In this document: positions 16,260 to 27,073 of the stretch, piece by piece
Numbering within the stretch: the stretch's first letter is position 1
Layout of the letters: every line of letters starts with the position of its first letter
From: Microbacterium paraoxydans
Lineage (GTDB): Bacteria; Actinomycetota; Actinomycetes; Actinomycetales; Microbacteriaceae
Length of the DNA: 64,000 nt
Assembly: GCF_020524545.1 (NCBI RefSeq)
Contig: NZ_JAIVLG010000007.1
Coordinates: 62,001-126,000, forward strand
Direction of reading: 5' to 3'
Notes under the pieces: model-generated
The model's database searches: none
Told to the model about the DNA's origin: nothing
What the model saw: the letters and a program-made list of their open reading frames with translations, nothing else
Program-made: the position numbers and the translations under genes

Positions 16260-17687
16260 ATGCTCAACATGGCTGACGGCCTCGCTCGTCTCGGTGCGCT
16301 CGCCGAGAATCCGGTCGTCGGCACCCTCGCGAGGGCGTTCGAGAGCGCCGGGTACGACCTGGCCGTCGTCGGGGGCCCGGTGCGTGATGCGCTGCTCGGT
16401 CGTGAGACGCACGATCTGGACTTCACAACGAACGCGTCGCCCGACGACATCCTGGCGATCGTCACGCCCGTCTCGACCGCCCAGTGGGACATCGGCCGCG
16501 ACTTCGGGACGATCGGTGCGCGCGTGCAGGGCGAGCAGGTCGAGATCACGACGTATCGCGCCGACAGCTACGACGGTGTGACCCGCAAGCCCACGGTCGA
16601 GTTCGGCGACACGATCGACGGCGACCTCGTGCGCCGCGACTTCACCGTCAACTCCATGGCGCTGCAGGTGCCGGCCGTGAAGCTCGTCGACCCGACCGGC
16701 GGTGTGGAGGACCTGGTCGCCGGCATCCTGCGCACCCCCGCGGATCCGCGGACATCGTTCGGCGATGACCCGTTGCGGATGCTGCGGGCAGCCCGCTTCA
16801 GCGCCCAGCTCGGCTTCCGCGTAGACGAGGCGACGATCGCGGCGATCGCCGAGCTCCGCGAGACCCTGAAGATCGTGAGCCCCGAGCGCATCCAGTCCGA
16901 GCTCGTGCGCCTCATGCAGACGGACGACCCGGTGCGGGGCATCCGCGTGCTGGTCGACACCGGCCTGATCGACGAGTTCCTCCCCGAGATCACCGCGCTG
17001 CGACTCGAGGTGGATGAACACCATCACCATAAGGATGTCTACGAGCACTCGCTCACCGTGCTCCGCCAGGCGATCGAGCTCGAACACTCTCGGCACCCCG
17101 GCGCCGCCCCCGACGTGCCGCTGCGCATCGCCGCCCTGTTGCACGACATCGGCAAGCCGCGCACCCGCAAGCTCGAGCCGGGAGGCGTGGTGACGTTCCA
17201 TCACCACGATGTGGTCGGGGCGCGCATGGCCCGCAAGCGACTCCAGGCTCTGCGCTTCGACACCGCCACGACCGACGCCGTCGCCACCCTCATCGAGCTG
17301 CACCTGCGCTTCTTCGGCTATGCCGAGGGGTCCTGGACGGATGCCGCGGTGCGACGCTACGTGCGCGACGCGGGCGACCTGTTGGAACGGCTGCACATCC
17401 TGACCCGCGCCGATGTGACCACGCGCAACAAGCGCAAGGCCGGTCGACTCGCGAGCGCCTACGACGACATCGAGTCGCGCATCGTCGCACTCCGTGAGCA
17501 GGAGGAGCTCGACTCGATCCGCCCGGAACTCGACGGAAACCGCATCCAGGAGGTGCTCGGCATCCCGCCGGGGCGCGAGGTGGGCGAGGCGTACCGGTTC
17601 CTGCTCGAGCTGCGCCTCGACGAAGGTGTGCTCGGTCCCGACGTCGCGGAGCAGCGCCTCCGCGAATGGTGGGCCGCCCGCGGCTGA
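16260..17687 (+). CDS. cca: CCA tRNA nucleotidyltransferase
   Basis: 475 aa. Class II nucleotidyltransferase that adds or repairs the 3' CCA of tRNAs. The head domain shows GGPVRD (38-43) and the catalytic pair in HDLDF (Asp52, Asp54); RRDFTVNSMA follows near 125, then the DDPLRMLRAARFSAQLGF neck motif. The C-terminal half has an HD-type domain (HHHHKDVYEHSL and LLHDIGKPRT, about 255-300), the usual layout of the actinobacterial RNA-binding-domain/HD fusion. The start at 16260 fits the -10 spacing; a second ATG three codons on is possible. The reading frame is open far upstream but that part is antisense to the phosphoesterase gene. Confidence 0.93.
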   Translation: MLNMADGLARLGALAENPVVGTLARAFESAGYDLAVVGGPVRDALLGRETHDLDFTTNASPDDILAIVTPVSTAQWDIGRDFGTIGARVQGEQVEITTYRADSYDGVTRKPTVEFGDTIDGDLVRRDFTVNSMALQVPAVKLVDPTGGVEDLVAGILRTPADPRTSFGDDPLRMLRAARFSAQLGFRVDEATIAAIAELRETLKIVSPERIQSELVRLMQTDDPVRGIRVLVDTGLIDEFLPEITALRLEVDEHHHHKDVYEHSLTVLRQAIELEHSRHPGAAPDVPLRIAALLHDIGKPRTRKLEPGGVVTFHHHDVVGARMARKRLQALRFDTATTDAVATLIELHLRFFGYAEGSWTDAAVRRYVRDAGDLLERLHILTRADVTTRNKRKAGRLASAYDDIESRIVALREQEELDSIRPELDGNRIQEVLGIPPGREVGEAYRFLLELRLDEGVLGPDVAEQRLREWWAARG

Positions 17688-17776
17688 TCCCCCGCGTCGC
17701 TCGGCCGCCTATTCCGCGCGCGGCCCTGCACTCGTACACTGAGTCCACGAAGCCTCTTCGATGATCGGAGATCGCT

Positions 17777-19105
17777 GTGTCTGCGCCGTGGCAGGTATCC
17801 CGCGAGTCCCTTCCGGCGACATCGCGCCTTCTCGTCGAGCGCGCGCACGAGGAACTGCTCGCCGGGAACCTCGATGACCGGCGGCTGCAGGGGGTCAGAC
17901 CGCTCGTCCGCGAGTCATGGGAGCGGTCCTGGCGCCGCCGTGTCGGGCCCGAAGACGCACCGCCGCTCGAACTGCTCAGCGACGAGCTGGAGGAGTACCG
18001 GCTCGCCCACCCTCTCGCCTCCGCGATGGAGATGATCCGTGCGCTGCTGCTGCCGGGCTCGAGCGAAGACACGGGCGTCGTCATCGCCGTCGGCGACCAG
18101 GCCGGTCGACTGCTGTGGATCGAAGGCGACGACCAGCTCCGCTCGCTCACCGACGACATGGGCTTCGTGGCCGGCGCGAACTGGTCGGAGGACGCGGTGG
18201 GAACGAGTGCGCCGGGCACCGCCCTGGCGCTCGAGCAGTCGGTGCAGATCCGCGGTGCCGAGCACTACAACCGGCTCGTGCACCCGTGGTCGTGCACGGC
18301 CGCCCCCGTCCGCGACCCCGAGACGAAGCGTGTGCTCGGGGTGATCGACATCACCGGCGGAGCCGAGGTCGTGTCCCCGCAGGCACGGCTGCTGATCGAT
18401 GCCACGGCACGGGCCGTGGAGTCCGAGCTGATGGTCGCACGCCTCCGCGCGAGGAGTGAGGCGCCGCGTTCGCGGTCGAACCCGTCTAAGGCGCGCATCC
18501 CGGCGACAGCCCGGGCGACGCTGCACGTCCTCGGACGCGACCGTGCGCGGTTGGAGACCGAGTCGGCGCACGGTGAGGCCATGATCGACCTCAGCGCGCG
18601 ACATGCCGCCATCCTCCTGATGCTCGCGGTCCACCGTCAGGGGCTCTCGGCCGAGCGCCTGTGCGAGCTCGTCTACGGCGAGGGGGTCTCGCCCGACACG
18701 CTGCGCCCGGAGATGGTGCGTCTGCGCAAGGTGCTCGAGCGCACGGCTCCCGACCTCGTGCCGGAGTCCCGTCCCTACCGCCTGCCCGTCGCCCTCGACA
18801 CCGACGCGCATGATGTGCTCTCGCTGCTCGACCGCGGGGCTCACCGCGTCGCACTGACGGCGTATCGCGGTCCTGTCCTGCCCGAGTCGACCTCGCCGGG
18901 GGTGGAGGAGTTCCGCGACACGGTGCGCGGGGCGTTGCGTGAGGTGATGCTGTCGGAGGCCAGCCTCGACGTCCTGCTCTCCTACGCCGAGATCCCCGAG
19001 GGGCAGGGCGACGCCGAGGCGCTCCGCCTGGCCCTGGAGATGCTGCCCGCGCGGTCGCCGAAGAGGGCGGCACTGGTCACCCGGATCGAGCGCCTCGCCA
19101 CCTGA
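17777..19105 (+). CDS. GAF-domain transcriptional regulator of the acetaldehyde dehydrogenase genes
   Basis: 442 aa. A GAF sensor domain spans about residues 65-215 (GVVIAVGDQAGRLLWIEGD; HPWSCTAAPVRD; VLGVIDITGG). The C-terminal part (about 250-345) is a winged-helix-like region (DLSARHAAILLMLAVHRQGL, then LRPEMVRLRKVLE) resembling the response-regulator-type DNA-binding fold. This architecture is the actinobacterial counterpart of AcoR-type activators. It begins at a GTG with GGAG upstream and is followed by hairpin F and the aldehyde dehydrogenase/DUF779 pair in the same direction, its likely targets. The ligand is unknown, possibly an alcohol or aldehyde. Confidence 0.8.
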   Translation: MSAPWQVSRESLPATSRLLVERAHEELLAGNLDDRRLQGVRPLVRESWERSWRRRVGPEDAPPLELLSDELEEYRLAHPLASAMEMIRALLLPGSSEDTGVVIAVGDQAGRLLWIEGDDQLRSLTDDMGFVAGANWSEDAVGTSAPGTALALEQSVQIRGAEHYNRLVHPWSCTAAPVRDPETKRVLGVIDITGGAEVVSPQARLLIDATARAVESELMVARLRARSEAPRSRSNPSKARIPATARATLHVLGRDRARLETESAHGEAMIDLSARHAAILLMLAVHRQGLSAERLCELVYGEGVSPDTLRPEMVRLRKVLERTAPDLVPESRPYRLPVALDTDAHDVLSLLDRGAHRVALTAYRGPVLPESTSPGVEEFRDTVRGALREVMLSEASLDVLLSYAEIPEGQGDAEALRLALEMLPARSPKRAALVTRIERLAT

Positions 19106-19113
19106 TCGCCTCG

Positions 19114-19171
19114 GTGCGGGATCGAAAACGTCCCTCCTGGGCCGGTTTCCGGTGCGTTTCTGATCCTGCAC
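19114..19171. terminator. Hairpin F, likely terminator of the GAF regulator gene
   Basis: GTGCGGGATCGAAAACG (19114-19130) pairs with CGTTTCTGATCCTGCAC (19155-19171) with one mismatch and two G-U pairs in RNA. The GGGATCGAAAACG arm recurs in the hairpin at 58413. It begins 9 bp after the regulator's stop. No T-tract follows. Confidence 0.6.
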
Positions 19172-19185
19172 GGGGCTGAGGCCGC

Positions 19186-19225
19186 GGTTGCAACCCGCTG
19201 CAACGTTGCGCATCGGGGTGCAACC
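19186..19225. promoter_or_regulatory. Cluster of TGCAAC boxes before the aldehyde dehydrogenase
   Basis: Three TGCAAC boxes start at 19189, 19199 and 19219, exactly one and two helical turns apart. They include two perfect 10-bp palindromes, GGTTGCAACC (19186-19195) and GCAACGTTGC (19200-19209). The position about 65-100 bp before the start suits an activator site for the GAF regulator. Confidence 0.65.
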
Positions 19226-19287
19226 TCCCACGACCTACCTTCGGAGGACAGCCGCGCACCGAAGCGCGGCCCGTCGAAGGAGACTCC

Positions 19288-20838
<1,551 letters not shown>

Positions 20839-20903
20839 GTTCGACCCCGGGCGGGCGCTGCTCCCTCAGCGTCCGCCCGGACCATTCCCTGGAAGGGGGA
20901 ACC

Positions 20904-21305
20904 ATGGCCAGCAGCGGCGCACAGCAACGGGTGGACGTGACGGAGGCCGCGGCGGCGCTCGTGCGCGAACTCACCGCGCAGCACGGACCGCTCATGTTCC
21001 ACCAGTCGGGCGGATGCTGCGACGGGTCAGCGCCGATGTGCTTCCCCGTCGGCATGTTCCTCACCAGCGAGGGCGACGTGCTGCTGGGCGCGATCGACGT
21101 CGGGCTCGCAGACCGTGTCGAGGTGTACATGTCCGAGTCGCAGTTCGAGTACTGGAAGTACACGCACCTCACCATCGACGTCGTGCCGGGGCGCGGTGCG
21201 GGGTTCAGCGTCGAAGGCCCCACCGGCATGAGGTTCCTGATCCGGTCCCGGATGCTGGATGACGCGGAGCTGGCGTACTTCGGGTTGGTCACGCCCTCGG
21301 GTTGA
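20904..21305 (+). CDS. DUF779 protein, partner of acetaldehyde dehydrogenase
   Basis: 133 aa. Matches the DUF779 family, small proteins nearly always encoded next to ExaC-type aldehyde dehydrogenases. The family's cysteine cluster is visible at the front (HQSGGCCDGSAPMCFP; Cys38, Cys39, Cys46), which could bind a metal or handle a thiol adduct. No signal peptide or membrane segment. The start at 20904 has GGAAGGGGG upstream. Its role is not established; cotranscription with the dehydrogenase suggests it supports enzyme activity or acetaldehyde handling. Confidence 0.88.
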   Translation: MASSGAQQRVDVTEAAAALVRELTAQHGPLMFHQSGGCCDGSAPMCFPVGMFLTSEGDVLLGAIDVGLADRVEVYMSESQFEYWKYTHLTIDVVPGRGAGFSVEGPTGMRFLIRSRMLDDAELAYFGLVTPSG

Positions 21306-21313
21306 GGGCCGAC

Positions 21314-22069
21314 TCAGCGCGGTAGTCGCGGCACCGCGTCGACGAGCGACCGCGTGTAGGGGTCCTGCGGGGCATGCAGCACGTCCGTCGTCGTGCCCTG
21401 CTCCACCACGCGGCCGTCCTTCAGCACCACGGTCCGGTCGCAAGCGGAGGCGATCGCGGTGAGGTCGTGCGACACCATCACGAGAGACAGGCCGTTCTCG
21501 CGGCGCAGTCGGTCGAGCAGCCGGAGCACCTGCACGCGGGTGGTGACGTCGAGGGCGCTGACCGGTTCGTCGGCGAGCAGCACGCGGGGGCGGGAGACCA
21601 CGGCGCGGGCGATCGCGATGCGCTGACGCTGTCCGCCGGAGAACTCGTGCGGGTAGCGGCGCGCGGTGTCGGCGGGGAGCCCGACCGCGTCGAGGGCCTC
21701 GGTGATGCGGTGTCGCGCCTCGGCGCCGGATGCGAGGCCCAGCGAGCGCAGCGGTTCGCCGACGATACGGTCGATGCGCTGGCGGGGGTCGAGAGACGAG
21801 TACGGGTCCTGGAACACCGGCTGCACGCTCGCGCGGAAGCGGCGCATCTGGGCCCGGTCGCGCAGCACGAGCGGAGCGCCCTCGAACAGCACCTGTCCGC
21901 CGCGCGGAGCGTCGAGTCCGAGCATCAGTCGCAGGATCGTGGACTTGCCCGCCCCGGACTCCCCGACGAGGCCCAGCGAGTCGCCCTCGTCGAGGCGCAG
22001 TGACACGTCGTCGAGGACGGGACGGGGGCCGTAGGCGAAGCCCGCGCGCCGCAATTCGAGCAGCGTCAT
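21314..22069 (-). CDS. Dipeptide/oligopeptide-type ABC transporter ATP-binding protein (DppF-like)
   Basis: 251 aa. Walker A GESGAGKST near residue 37, signature FSGGQRQR, Walker B VLLADEP; the CDRTVVLKDGRVVEQG tail is typical of the DppF/OppF branch. It is the last gene of a minus-strand importer operon and overlaps the preceding ATPase gene by 4 bp. The two ATPases form the heterodimeric motor. The substrate is probably a peptide or a similar small molecule. Confidence 0.87.
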   Translation of the reverse strand: MTLLELRRAGFAYGPRPVLDDVSLRLDEGDSLGLVGESGAGKSTILRLMLGLDAPRGGQVLFEGAPLVLRDRAQMRRFRASVQPVFQDPYSSLDPRQRIDRIVGEPLRSLGLASGAEARHRITEALDAVGLPADTARRYPHEFSGGQRQRIAIARAVVSRPRVLLADEPVSALDVTTRVQVLRLLDRLRRENGLSLVMVSHDLTAIASACDRTVVLKDGRVVEQGTTTDVLHAPQDPYTRSLVDAVPRLPR

Positions 22070-22863
22070 CGTCCGGCCTCCCCGGCGTCGAGGAACGCAT
22101 CGAGCGCACGGGCGCTGTCGACCAGCATCCGTGTGTACGGCTCGGCCGGCTCCTCCAGCACCTGCGCCACCGAGCCCGCTTCGACGACGAGCCCGTCGCG
22201 CAGCACGACGATGCGATCCACCATGCGCGAGACGACGGCCAGGTCATGGCTGATGAACAGCAGCGCCATGCCGCGCTCGTCGACCAGGCGTTCGAGCAGT
22301 GCGAGCACGCCGTCCTGAACGGTCACGTCGAGCGCGGTCGTCGGCTCGTCGGCGATGAGCAGCTGCGGCCGGGCTGCGAGGGCGATGGCGATGGCCACGC
22401 GCTGGCGCTGGCCACCCGAGAGCTCATGCGGGTAGGCGCGCGCGATGCGGGCGTCCGACAGGGAGACCTCGTCGAGGGACGCGGAGACCGCGCTCTTCAG
22501 CTCCGTCCCGCGCAGACCGAGGTGGCGTCGCAGCGGCTCTGCTATCTGGCGCCCGACCCGCATCAGCGGATCGAGCGCGGTGAGCGGCTCCTGGAACACG
22601 ATCTGCGCGACGGGTCCGCGCAGCGGTCGGAGGTCGGCGTCGCGTGCGCCGATCATCTGGTGGCCGTCGAGCAGCACCGAGCCCGACGCGTTGAGGGCAT
22701 CCGGCAGCAGCCCGGTCACGGCCAGCGAGGTCAGCGACTTGCCCGAGCCGGACTCGCCGATCAGCCCCAGTCGTTCACCCGCCGCGAGCGAGAACGAGAC
22801 GTCGCGCACGAGTGCGCCCGTGCCGGAGCGGACAGTGAGGCCGGAGACGTCGAGGATGCTCAT
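22066..22863 (-). CDS. Dipeptide/oligopeptide-type ABC transporter ATP-binding protein (DppD-like)
   Basis: 265 aa. Walker [20 protein letters not shown] is the DppD-type sequence, where the motif is followed by LTSLA; the signature [16 protein letters not shown] and Walker [17 protein letters not shown] are also present. The start at 22863 has GAGGAG upstream and a 4-bp overlap with the permease stop. A longer upstream frame is a shadow of the permease gene. Confidence 0.88.
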   Translation of the reverse strand: MSILDVSGLTVRSGTGALVRDVSFSLAAGERLGLIGESGSGKSLTSLAVTGLLPDALNASGSVLLDGHQMIGARDADLRPLRGPVAQIVFQEPLTALDPLMRVGRQIAEPLRRHLGLRGTELKSAVSASLDEVSLSDARIARAYPHELSGGQRQRVAIAIALAARPQLLIADEPTTALDVTVQDGVLALLERLVDERGMALLFISHDLAVVSRMVDRIVVLRDGLVVEAGSVAQVLEEPAEPYTRMLVDSARALDAFLDAGEAGR

Positions 22864-23720
22864 CGGCTCCTCCTGCGGGTCGGGTCGGCGAGGTCGCGAA
22901 GGCCGTCGGCGAGGAAGTTCACCCCGAGCACGAGGGCGATGATGGCGACGCCGGGAGCGATGGCGCCGACGGGAGCCGTGAGCACGGTGCCCTGCGCCTC
23001 CTGCAGCATCCGTCCCCACGAGGCGTTGGGCGGCGGTGCTCCCAGCCCGAGGTACGACAGACTCGCCTCGGCCAATACCGCGGCGCCGAACTGCAGCGCC
23101 AGGCTCACGGCCAGGGTGGGCGCGATGTTGGGCAGCACGTGTTGGAACACGACACCGAGCACACCCGTGCCGCTCGTGCGCGCGGCGGTGATGTACTGCT
23201 CCTGCAGCACGCGGCGCGCGAGGATACGTGTGAGTCGCGCCACGACGGCCGACATCGCCAGACCGATCGCGAGCACCGCGGACCACAGCGACGCTCCCTG
23301 GACAGCGACCACCAGCATCGCCAGCAGCAGCACGGGGAACGCGATCACCACGTCGAGTCCTGCCGAGAGGGTGTCGTCGACCCAGGGGCGGGCGAACGCG
23401 GCGAGAAGGCCGATGAGCGTCCCGAGGAGAGCGGCGATGGCGACCGCGCACGTGCCGACGATGAGCGCGATCCGCGCGCCCCACATCAACTGCGAGAAGA
23501 GGTCGCGCCCGAGCCGATCGGTGCCGAGGAGATGCTGGGCGCTCGGACCCTCGAGTCGGCCACCGCTCGTGTCGGCGAGTGGATAGGGGAGCCAGAACAG
23601 GGAGACCAGGGCGATCAGGGCGATGATGCCGGTGAGGACGATGCCGATCACCAGGGTCGCCTTCGGCCGCCGGCGAACGCGCACGGGCGCGGTGATCAGC
23701 TGTTCGGCGACGCGGCTCAT
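22860..23720 (-). CDS. Peptide-type ABC transporter permease (DppC-like)
   Basis: 286 aa. One N-terminal membrane helix, the DppC-type exported loop (HLLGTDRLGRDLFSQLMWG near residues 63-80), then five more helices and the EAA-like loop (AARTSGTGVLGVVFQHVLPN). Residues near the end (LGLGAPPPNASWGRML) are also characteristic of the family. It overlaps both neighbours by 4 bp. It forms one half of the importer channel. Confidence 0.88.
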   Translation of the reverse strand: MSRVAEQLITAPVRVRRRPKATLVIGIVLTGIIALIALVSLFWLPYPLADTSGGRLEGPSAQHLLGTDRLGRDLFSQLMWGARIALIVGTCAVAIAALLGTLIGLLAAFARPWVDDTLSAGLDVVIAFPVLLLAMLVVAVQGASLWSAVLAIGLAMSAVVARLTRILARRVLQEQYITAARTSGTGVLGVVFQHVLPNIAPTLAVSLALQFGAAVLAEASLSYLGLGAPPPNASWGRMLQEAQGTVLTAPVGAIAPGVAIIALVLGVNFLADGLRDLADPTRRRSR

Positions 23721-24679
23721 CGGTTCCCCGAGACGCTCGTGCGCAGCCGCGGGTCGATCAGGCGCTGCACGATGTCGGCGGCGAACCCGACCAGCAGCAC
23801 GAAGAGGGTGCTGACGACGAGGACGCCCTGGATGACCTGGAAGTCGTGCTGCTCGATGGCCGACAGCAGCAGGCTGCCGAGCCCGGGGAGGGTGAAGACG
23901 CTCTCGACGACCACCGCGCCGAGGAGTGTCGTCGACAGCTCGATGCCGAGGATGGCGACGACGGGCACCGCGCCGTTGCGCACCCCGTGCCGGAGCAGCG
24001 CTTCACCCATGCCGGAGCCGCCGGCGCGGGCGGTGCGCAGATAGTCGCTGCCGAGTACGTCGAGCGTGGCCGAACGCACGTACCGGCTGAGAGAGGCGCT
24101 CATGACGATCACGATCGTGAAGATGGGCAGCGCGAGCGAGCGCAGCGCATCCGCCGGATCCTCCCAGTCCTTGCGGGGGAACCCGCCGGAAGGAAGCACA
24201 CCGAGACCGAGCGCGAACACCCAGACGAGAACGACGCCCACCCAGAACACGGGGACGGCGACGCCGAGCTGCGCGAAGCCCGACAGCGCGATGCCGTACC
24301 AGCGGTCGGATTTCACCGCGGCGGTGATGCCGATGACGAGCGAGACGAGCAGTGCGACCGTGAAGGCGATGAGCGTGAGGGGAAGCGTCACGGCGAGGCG
24401 ATCGGCGATGTCAGGTCCGACCGGACGGGAGCTCAGGAACGATTCGCCGAGATCGAAGCGGAGCAGCTGACCCGCCCAGGTGGTGAACTGCTGCAGCAGG
24501 GGCTGGTCCGAGCCGACCTGGGCGCGCGCGGCGGCGATCTGCTCGGGGGTGGCGTTCACCGAGAGCAGCGCGTTCGCCGGGTCGCCGGGGAGCAGGCGCA
24601 GCAGCACGAAGATCGCGACCATCGCGACGACGAGCGAGACCGCGAGGAACGCGAGGCGGCGCAGGAGATAGGCGAGCAT
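23717..24679 (-). CDS. Peptide-type ABC transporter permease (DppB-like)
   Basis: 320 aa, six membrane helices. Typical DppB features are LLRRLAFLAVSLVVAMVAI at the start, LPGDPAN near 30, and the EAA-type segment RTARAGGSGMGEALLRHGVRN with the terminal VFTLPGLGSLL. It is separated from the solute-binding protein by a 52-bp gap and coupled to the DppC-like gene by a 4-bp overlap. It provides the other half of the channel. Confidence 0.88.
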   Translation of the reverse strand: MLAYLLRRLAFLAVSLVVAMVAIFVLLRLLPGDPANALLSVNATPEQIAAARAQVGSDQPLLQQFTTWAGQLLRFDLGESFLSSRPVGPDIADRLAVTLPLTLIAFTVALLVSLVIGITAAVKSDRWYGIALSGFAQLGVAVPVFWVGVVLVWVFALGLGVLPSGGFPRKDWEDPADALRSLALPIFTIVIVMSASLSRYVRSATLDVLGSDYLRTARAGGSGMGEALLRHGVRNGAVPVVAILGIELSTTLLGAVVVESVFTLPGLGSLLLSAIEQHDFQVIQGVLVVSTLFVLLVGFAADIVQRLIDPRLRTSVSGNR

Positions 24680-24731
24680 GGCTTCTCGGGATGACGTGGG
24701 GGATGCCGACGCGCGGCATCCCCCACGTACG

Positions 24732-26228
24732 TCAGGACTTGACGATGTCGTAGGCGAAGAACTGCGAGTTCAGGCCGTTGACCGGATATCCGCTGAGGTC
24801 GCTGGAGGCGACCACGATCTGCGGGTACAGGTACAACCATACGCTCGCGGCATCCGCGGCGATCTTCTCATTGACCTGCTTCAAGAGCGCGGTCTGCTCG
24901 TCCGTCGTCGCGGCCTGCTCTGCGTCGGCGACCCACTGCTGCACATCGGCGTCGTCGTAGCCCCAGTAGAAGTCGGGGTTGCCGTACCAGACCACGTCGC
25001 GGTCGTTCACGTGCTCCTGCAGCGTGGCCTCGAAGTCCTGCTCCTTGAAGACCTTCGTGTACCACTCATCGGCGCTGATCGTGTTGATCTCGACCGTGAT
25101 GCCGACCTCGGCGAGCTGTGACTGCAGGAACTCCGCGACGGCGGGGTGCGGGTCGTAGCTCGGGGTGTCGAGCGTGAACGTGAAGCCGTCGGCATAGCCC
25201 GCCTGCGCGAGCAGGTCCTTGGAGAGCTCGACGTCGTAGGGGTTCACGGAGGTGAGGTCTTCGTACCAGGGGTCGGTCGGCGGGACCATCGACCCGATCA
25301 GCGTGCCGTAGTCGCCCCAGATCGACTCGAGGAGCTTCTTCGTGTCGATCGCGGAGTAGACCGCCTTGCGCACGCGGGTGTCGTCGAAGGGGGCGATGCG
25401 GTCGTTGAAGGCGAGCAGCTCCTTCGTGGTCGAGGTGCCCTCGCTCACGACGTAGTCGTCCGAGTCGAACTGCGTCAGCGAGTCGGGGTTCTGCACGCTC
25501 GTGATGACGTCGATCTCCCCGGTGAGGAGGGCATTGTTCTCGGCCGTCGCGTCGGTGAAGTAGGTGTAGACGACCTCGCCGTTCTTGGCGGGCTCGCCCC
25601 AGTAGTCGTCCCAGCGCTGGAGGGTGAGCGTCGACCCCTTCTTCCACTCGTCGAGTGTGTAGGGGCCGGTGCCGTCCTCCGTGCTGGTGATGTCGCCGGC
25701 CTCGTCGTTCACGATCCACACGTAGCTGAGGTTGTACAGGAACGAGATCGACCGCTGCGACAGCGTGAACACGACCGTCTGGTCGTCGGGGGTGGCGATG
25801 TCGGCGATCGTCGTGAAGCTCGACTTGCGGGCCGAGACAGAGTCCTCGGCGGTGACGGCTTCGATGCTCGACTTCACGTCGGCGGAGGTGAGCGGGTCAC
25901 CCGAGTGGAAGGTCACGTCGTCGCGCAGCGTGATCGTGTAGGTCAGGCCGTCGTCGGACACCTGGGCGTCCTCGGCGAGAAGGGGCTCGACCTCGCCGTC
26001 GTCCGTGAGCCGGTACAGGCCCTCGTAGACGTTGCCGGTGAGGGCTTCCGTCACCCCCTGGCCGCCGCCCTGGGTGTTGCTGAGGTTGGTCGGCTCGTAC
26101 AGCGATCCGATGAAGATCGTGGCGTCTTCGCTCGCCGTGGCGTCGTCGCTCGTGCCGGACGCGCAGCCGGCCACGAGGGCGAGCGTGGCGAGCGCGCCGA
26201 GCGCGCCGAGGATGCGGGTTCTTCTCAT
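24732..26228 (-). CDS. Peptide-type ABC transporter substrate-binding lipoprotein (DppA-like)
   Basis: 498 aa. Lipobox LALVAGC (Cys22), then a type-5 solute-binding fold: ALTGNVYEGLYRLTDDGEVEP, YTITLRDDVTFHSGDPL and the TGPYTLDEWKKG block are family landmarks. The mature protein starts in an acidic, Ser/Thr-rich spacer. A frame open to 26735 is a shadow of the DUF1684 gene; the ATG at 26228 begins the signal peptide. It is the capture protein for the downstream DppBCDF-like genes. Confidence 0.9.
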   Translation of the reverse strand: MRRTRILGALGALATLALVAGCASGTSDDATASEDATIFIGSLYEPTNLSNTQGGGQGVTEALTGNVYEGLYRLTDDGEVEPLLAEDAQVSDDGLTYTITLRDDVTFHSGDPLTSADVKSSIEAVTAEDSVSARKSSFTTIADIATPDDQTVVFTLSQRSISFLYNLSYVWIVNDEAGDITSTEDGTGPYTLDEWKKGSTLTLQRWDDYWGEPAKNGEVVYTYFTDATAENNALLTGEIDVITSVQNPDSLTQFDSDDYVVSEGTSTTKELLAFNDRIAPFDDTRVRKAVYSAIDTKKLLESIWGDYGTLIGSMVPPTDPWYEDLTSVNPYDVELSKDLLAQAGYADGFTFTLDTPSYDPHPAVAEFLQSQLAEVGITVEINTISADEWYTKVFKEQDFEATLQEHVNDRDVVWYGNPDFYWGYDDADVQQWVADAEQAATTDEQTALLKQVNEKIAADAASVWLYLYPQIVVASSDLSGYPVNGLNSQFFAYDIVKS

Positions 26229-26256
26229 GAGTGCTCCAGGGTGAGAGTGTGCGACG

Positions 26257-26952
26257 TCACGCCGCGTAGATGTCGAAGCCGTCGTGGAACACGACGTTCT
26301 TCTCGCCCGCTCGGATGGGCAGGGGGAAGCGGTTGGATGCCGGGGGCAGCGGGCAGTTGTACTGGGCGCTGAAACCGCACGGGGGCACGAACGCCCGGTT
26401 GAAGTCGAGGACCACGGAGCCCTCGTCGTCACGCAGCTGCACGAACAGGAAGCGCCCGGAGCCGTAGGTCTCCGCGCCGTTCGTCTCGTCCCCGAACACG
26501 AGCAGCAGTGTGCCGCCGTCGTCGAAGGCGGCGAGCGTGTACTCCTGGCCGCCGAGTTCGAGGCGGATGTCGCCGGGGACGACCAGGTCGCGGGTGCCGC
26601 CGTTGTCGCGGATGTGCTCGAACGACACACGACGGTCGCCGGAGACCGGGGTGAAGTGCCCTTCGAGAACCCAGGCCGGGTCGTAGTCGTAGGTGTCGAT
26701 GCGGTCGAAGGAGCGGATGGCGGGGGCGTCGGCATCCCAGACGCGCAGTCCGTGCTCCGCCTCGCCGGTCTCGATGTCCGTGCGCTCGATCGGTGTCACC
26801 GTGACCGTGTCGGCTGCGGCGCGCTGTTCGGCGTCGAGGTCGGGGCGCTCGCCGGTCCAGCGGGTCTCGACCAGGGCGAGGTTTCCGGTCGCCGACGAGA
26901 CGGCGGCGCGGCGCTCGGCCTGCCAGTGGGTGTGCTCTTCGCGTTCAGACAT
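26257..26952 (-). CDS. DUF1684 domain protein
   Basis: 231 aa, cytoplasmic (no signal). Matches DUF1684, a family marked by the DFNRAFVPPCGFSAQYNCPLPP block near the end (about 188-209) followed by NRFPLPIRAGEK. A GRFLFVQLRDDEG segment precedes it. The family's biochemistry is not known. It is the first gene of the Dpp-like operon, 28 bp before the solute-binding protein, suggesting a link to use of the imported compound. The ATG at 26952 is preferred over a TTG three codons upstream; its ribosome site is weak either way. Confidence 0.8.
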   Translation of the reverse strand: MSEREEHTHWQAERRAAVSSATGNLALVETRWTGERPDLDAEQRAAADTVTVTPIERTDIETGEAEHGLRVWDADAPAIRSFDRIDTYDYDPAWVLEGHFTPVSGDRRVSFEHIRDNGGTRDLVVPGDIRLELGGQEYTLAAFDDGGTLLLVFGDETNGAETYGSGRFLFVQLRDDEGSVVLDFNRAFVPPCGFSAQYNCPLPPASNRFPLPIRAGEKNVVFHDGFDIYAA

Positions 26953-27045
26953 CACTTTCAATTCTCTTGCATGGAGAAGGCGGTCGGGTCGGAGTCGTCA
27001 CTCGGGGTAACGCTGGGAGACACGCCCTCCATTCCGAGGACCTTC

Positions 27046-27064
27046 GTACGGGTATCTGCCGTAC
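27046..27064. promoter_or_regulatory. Candidate autoregulatory operator of the toxin-antitoxin operon
   Basis: Inverted repeat GTACGG-N7-CCGTAC whose right arm overlaps the TACACT -10 box (27062-27067). The ATG follows the -10 box after 6 nt, so the mRNA is probably leaderless. Antitoxins of this class normally repress their own promoter. Confidence 0.6.
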
Positions 27065-27073
27065 ACTACTGCT

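Noticed and set aside
15990..17396. Minus-strand frame extending the phosphoesterase far upstream
   Set aside because: It is antisense to cca and the true signal peptide begins at 15989.
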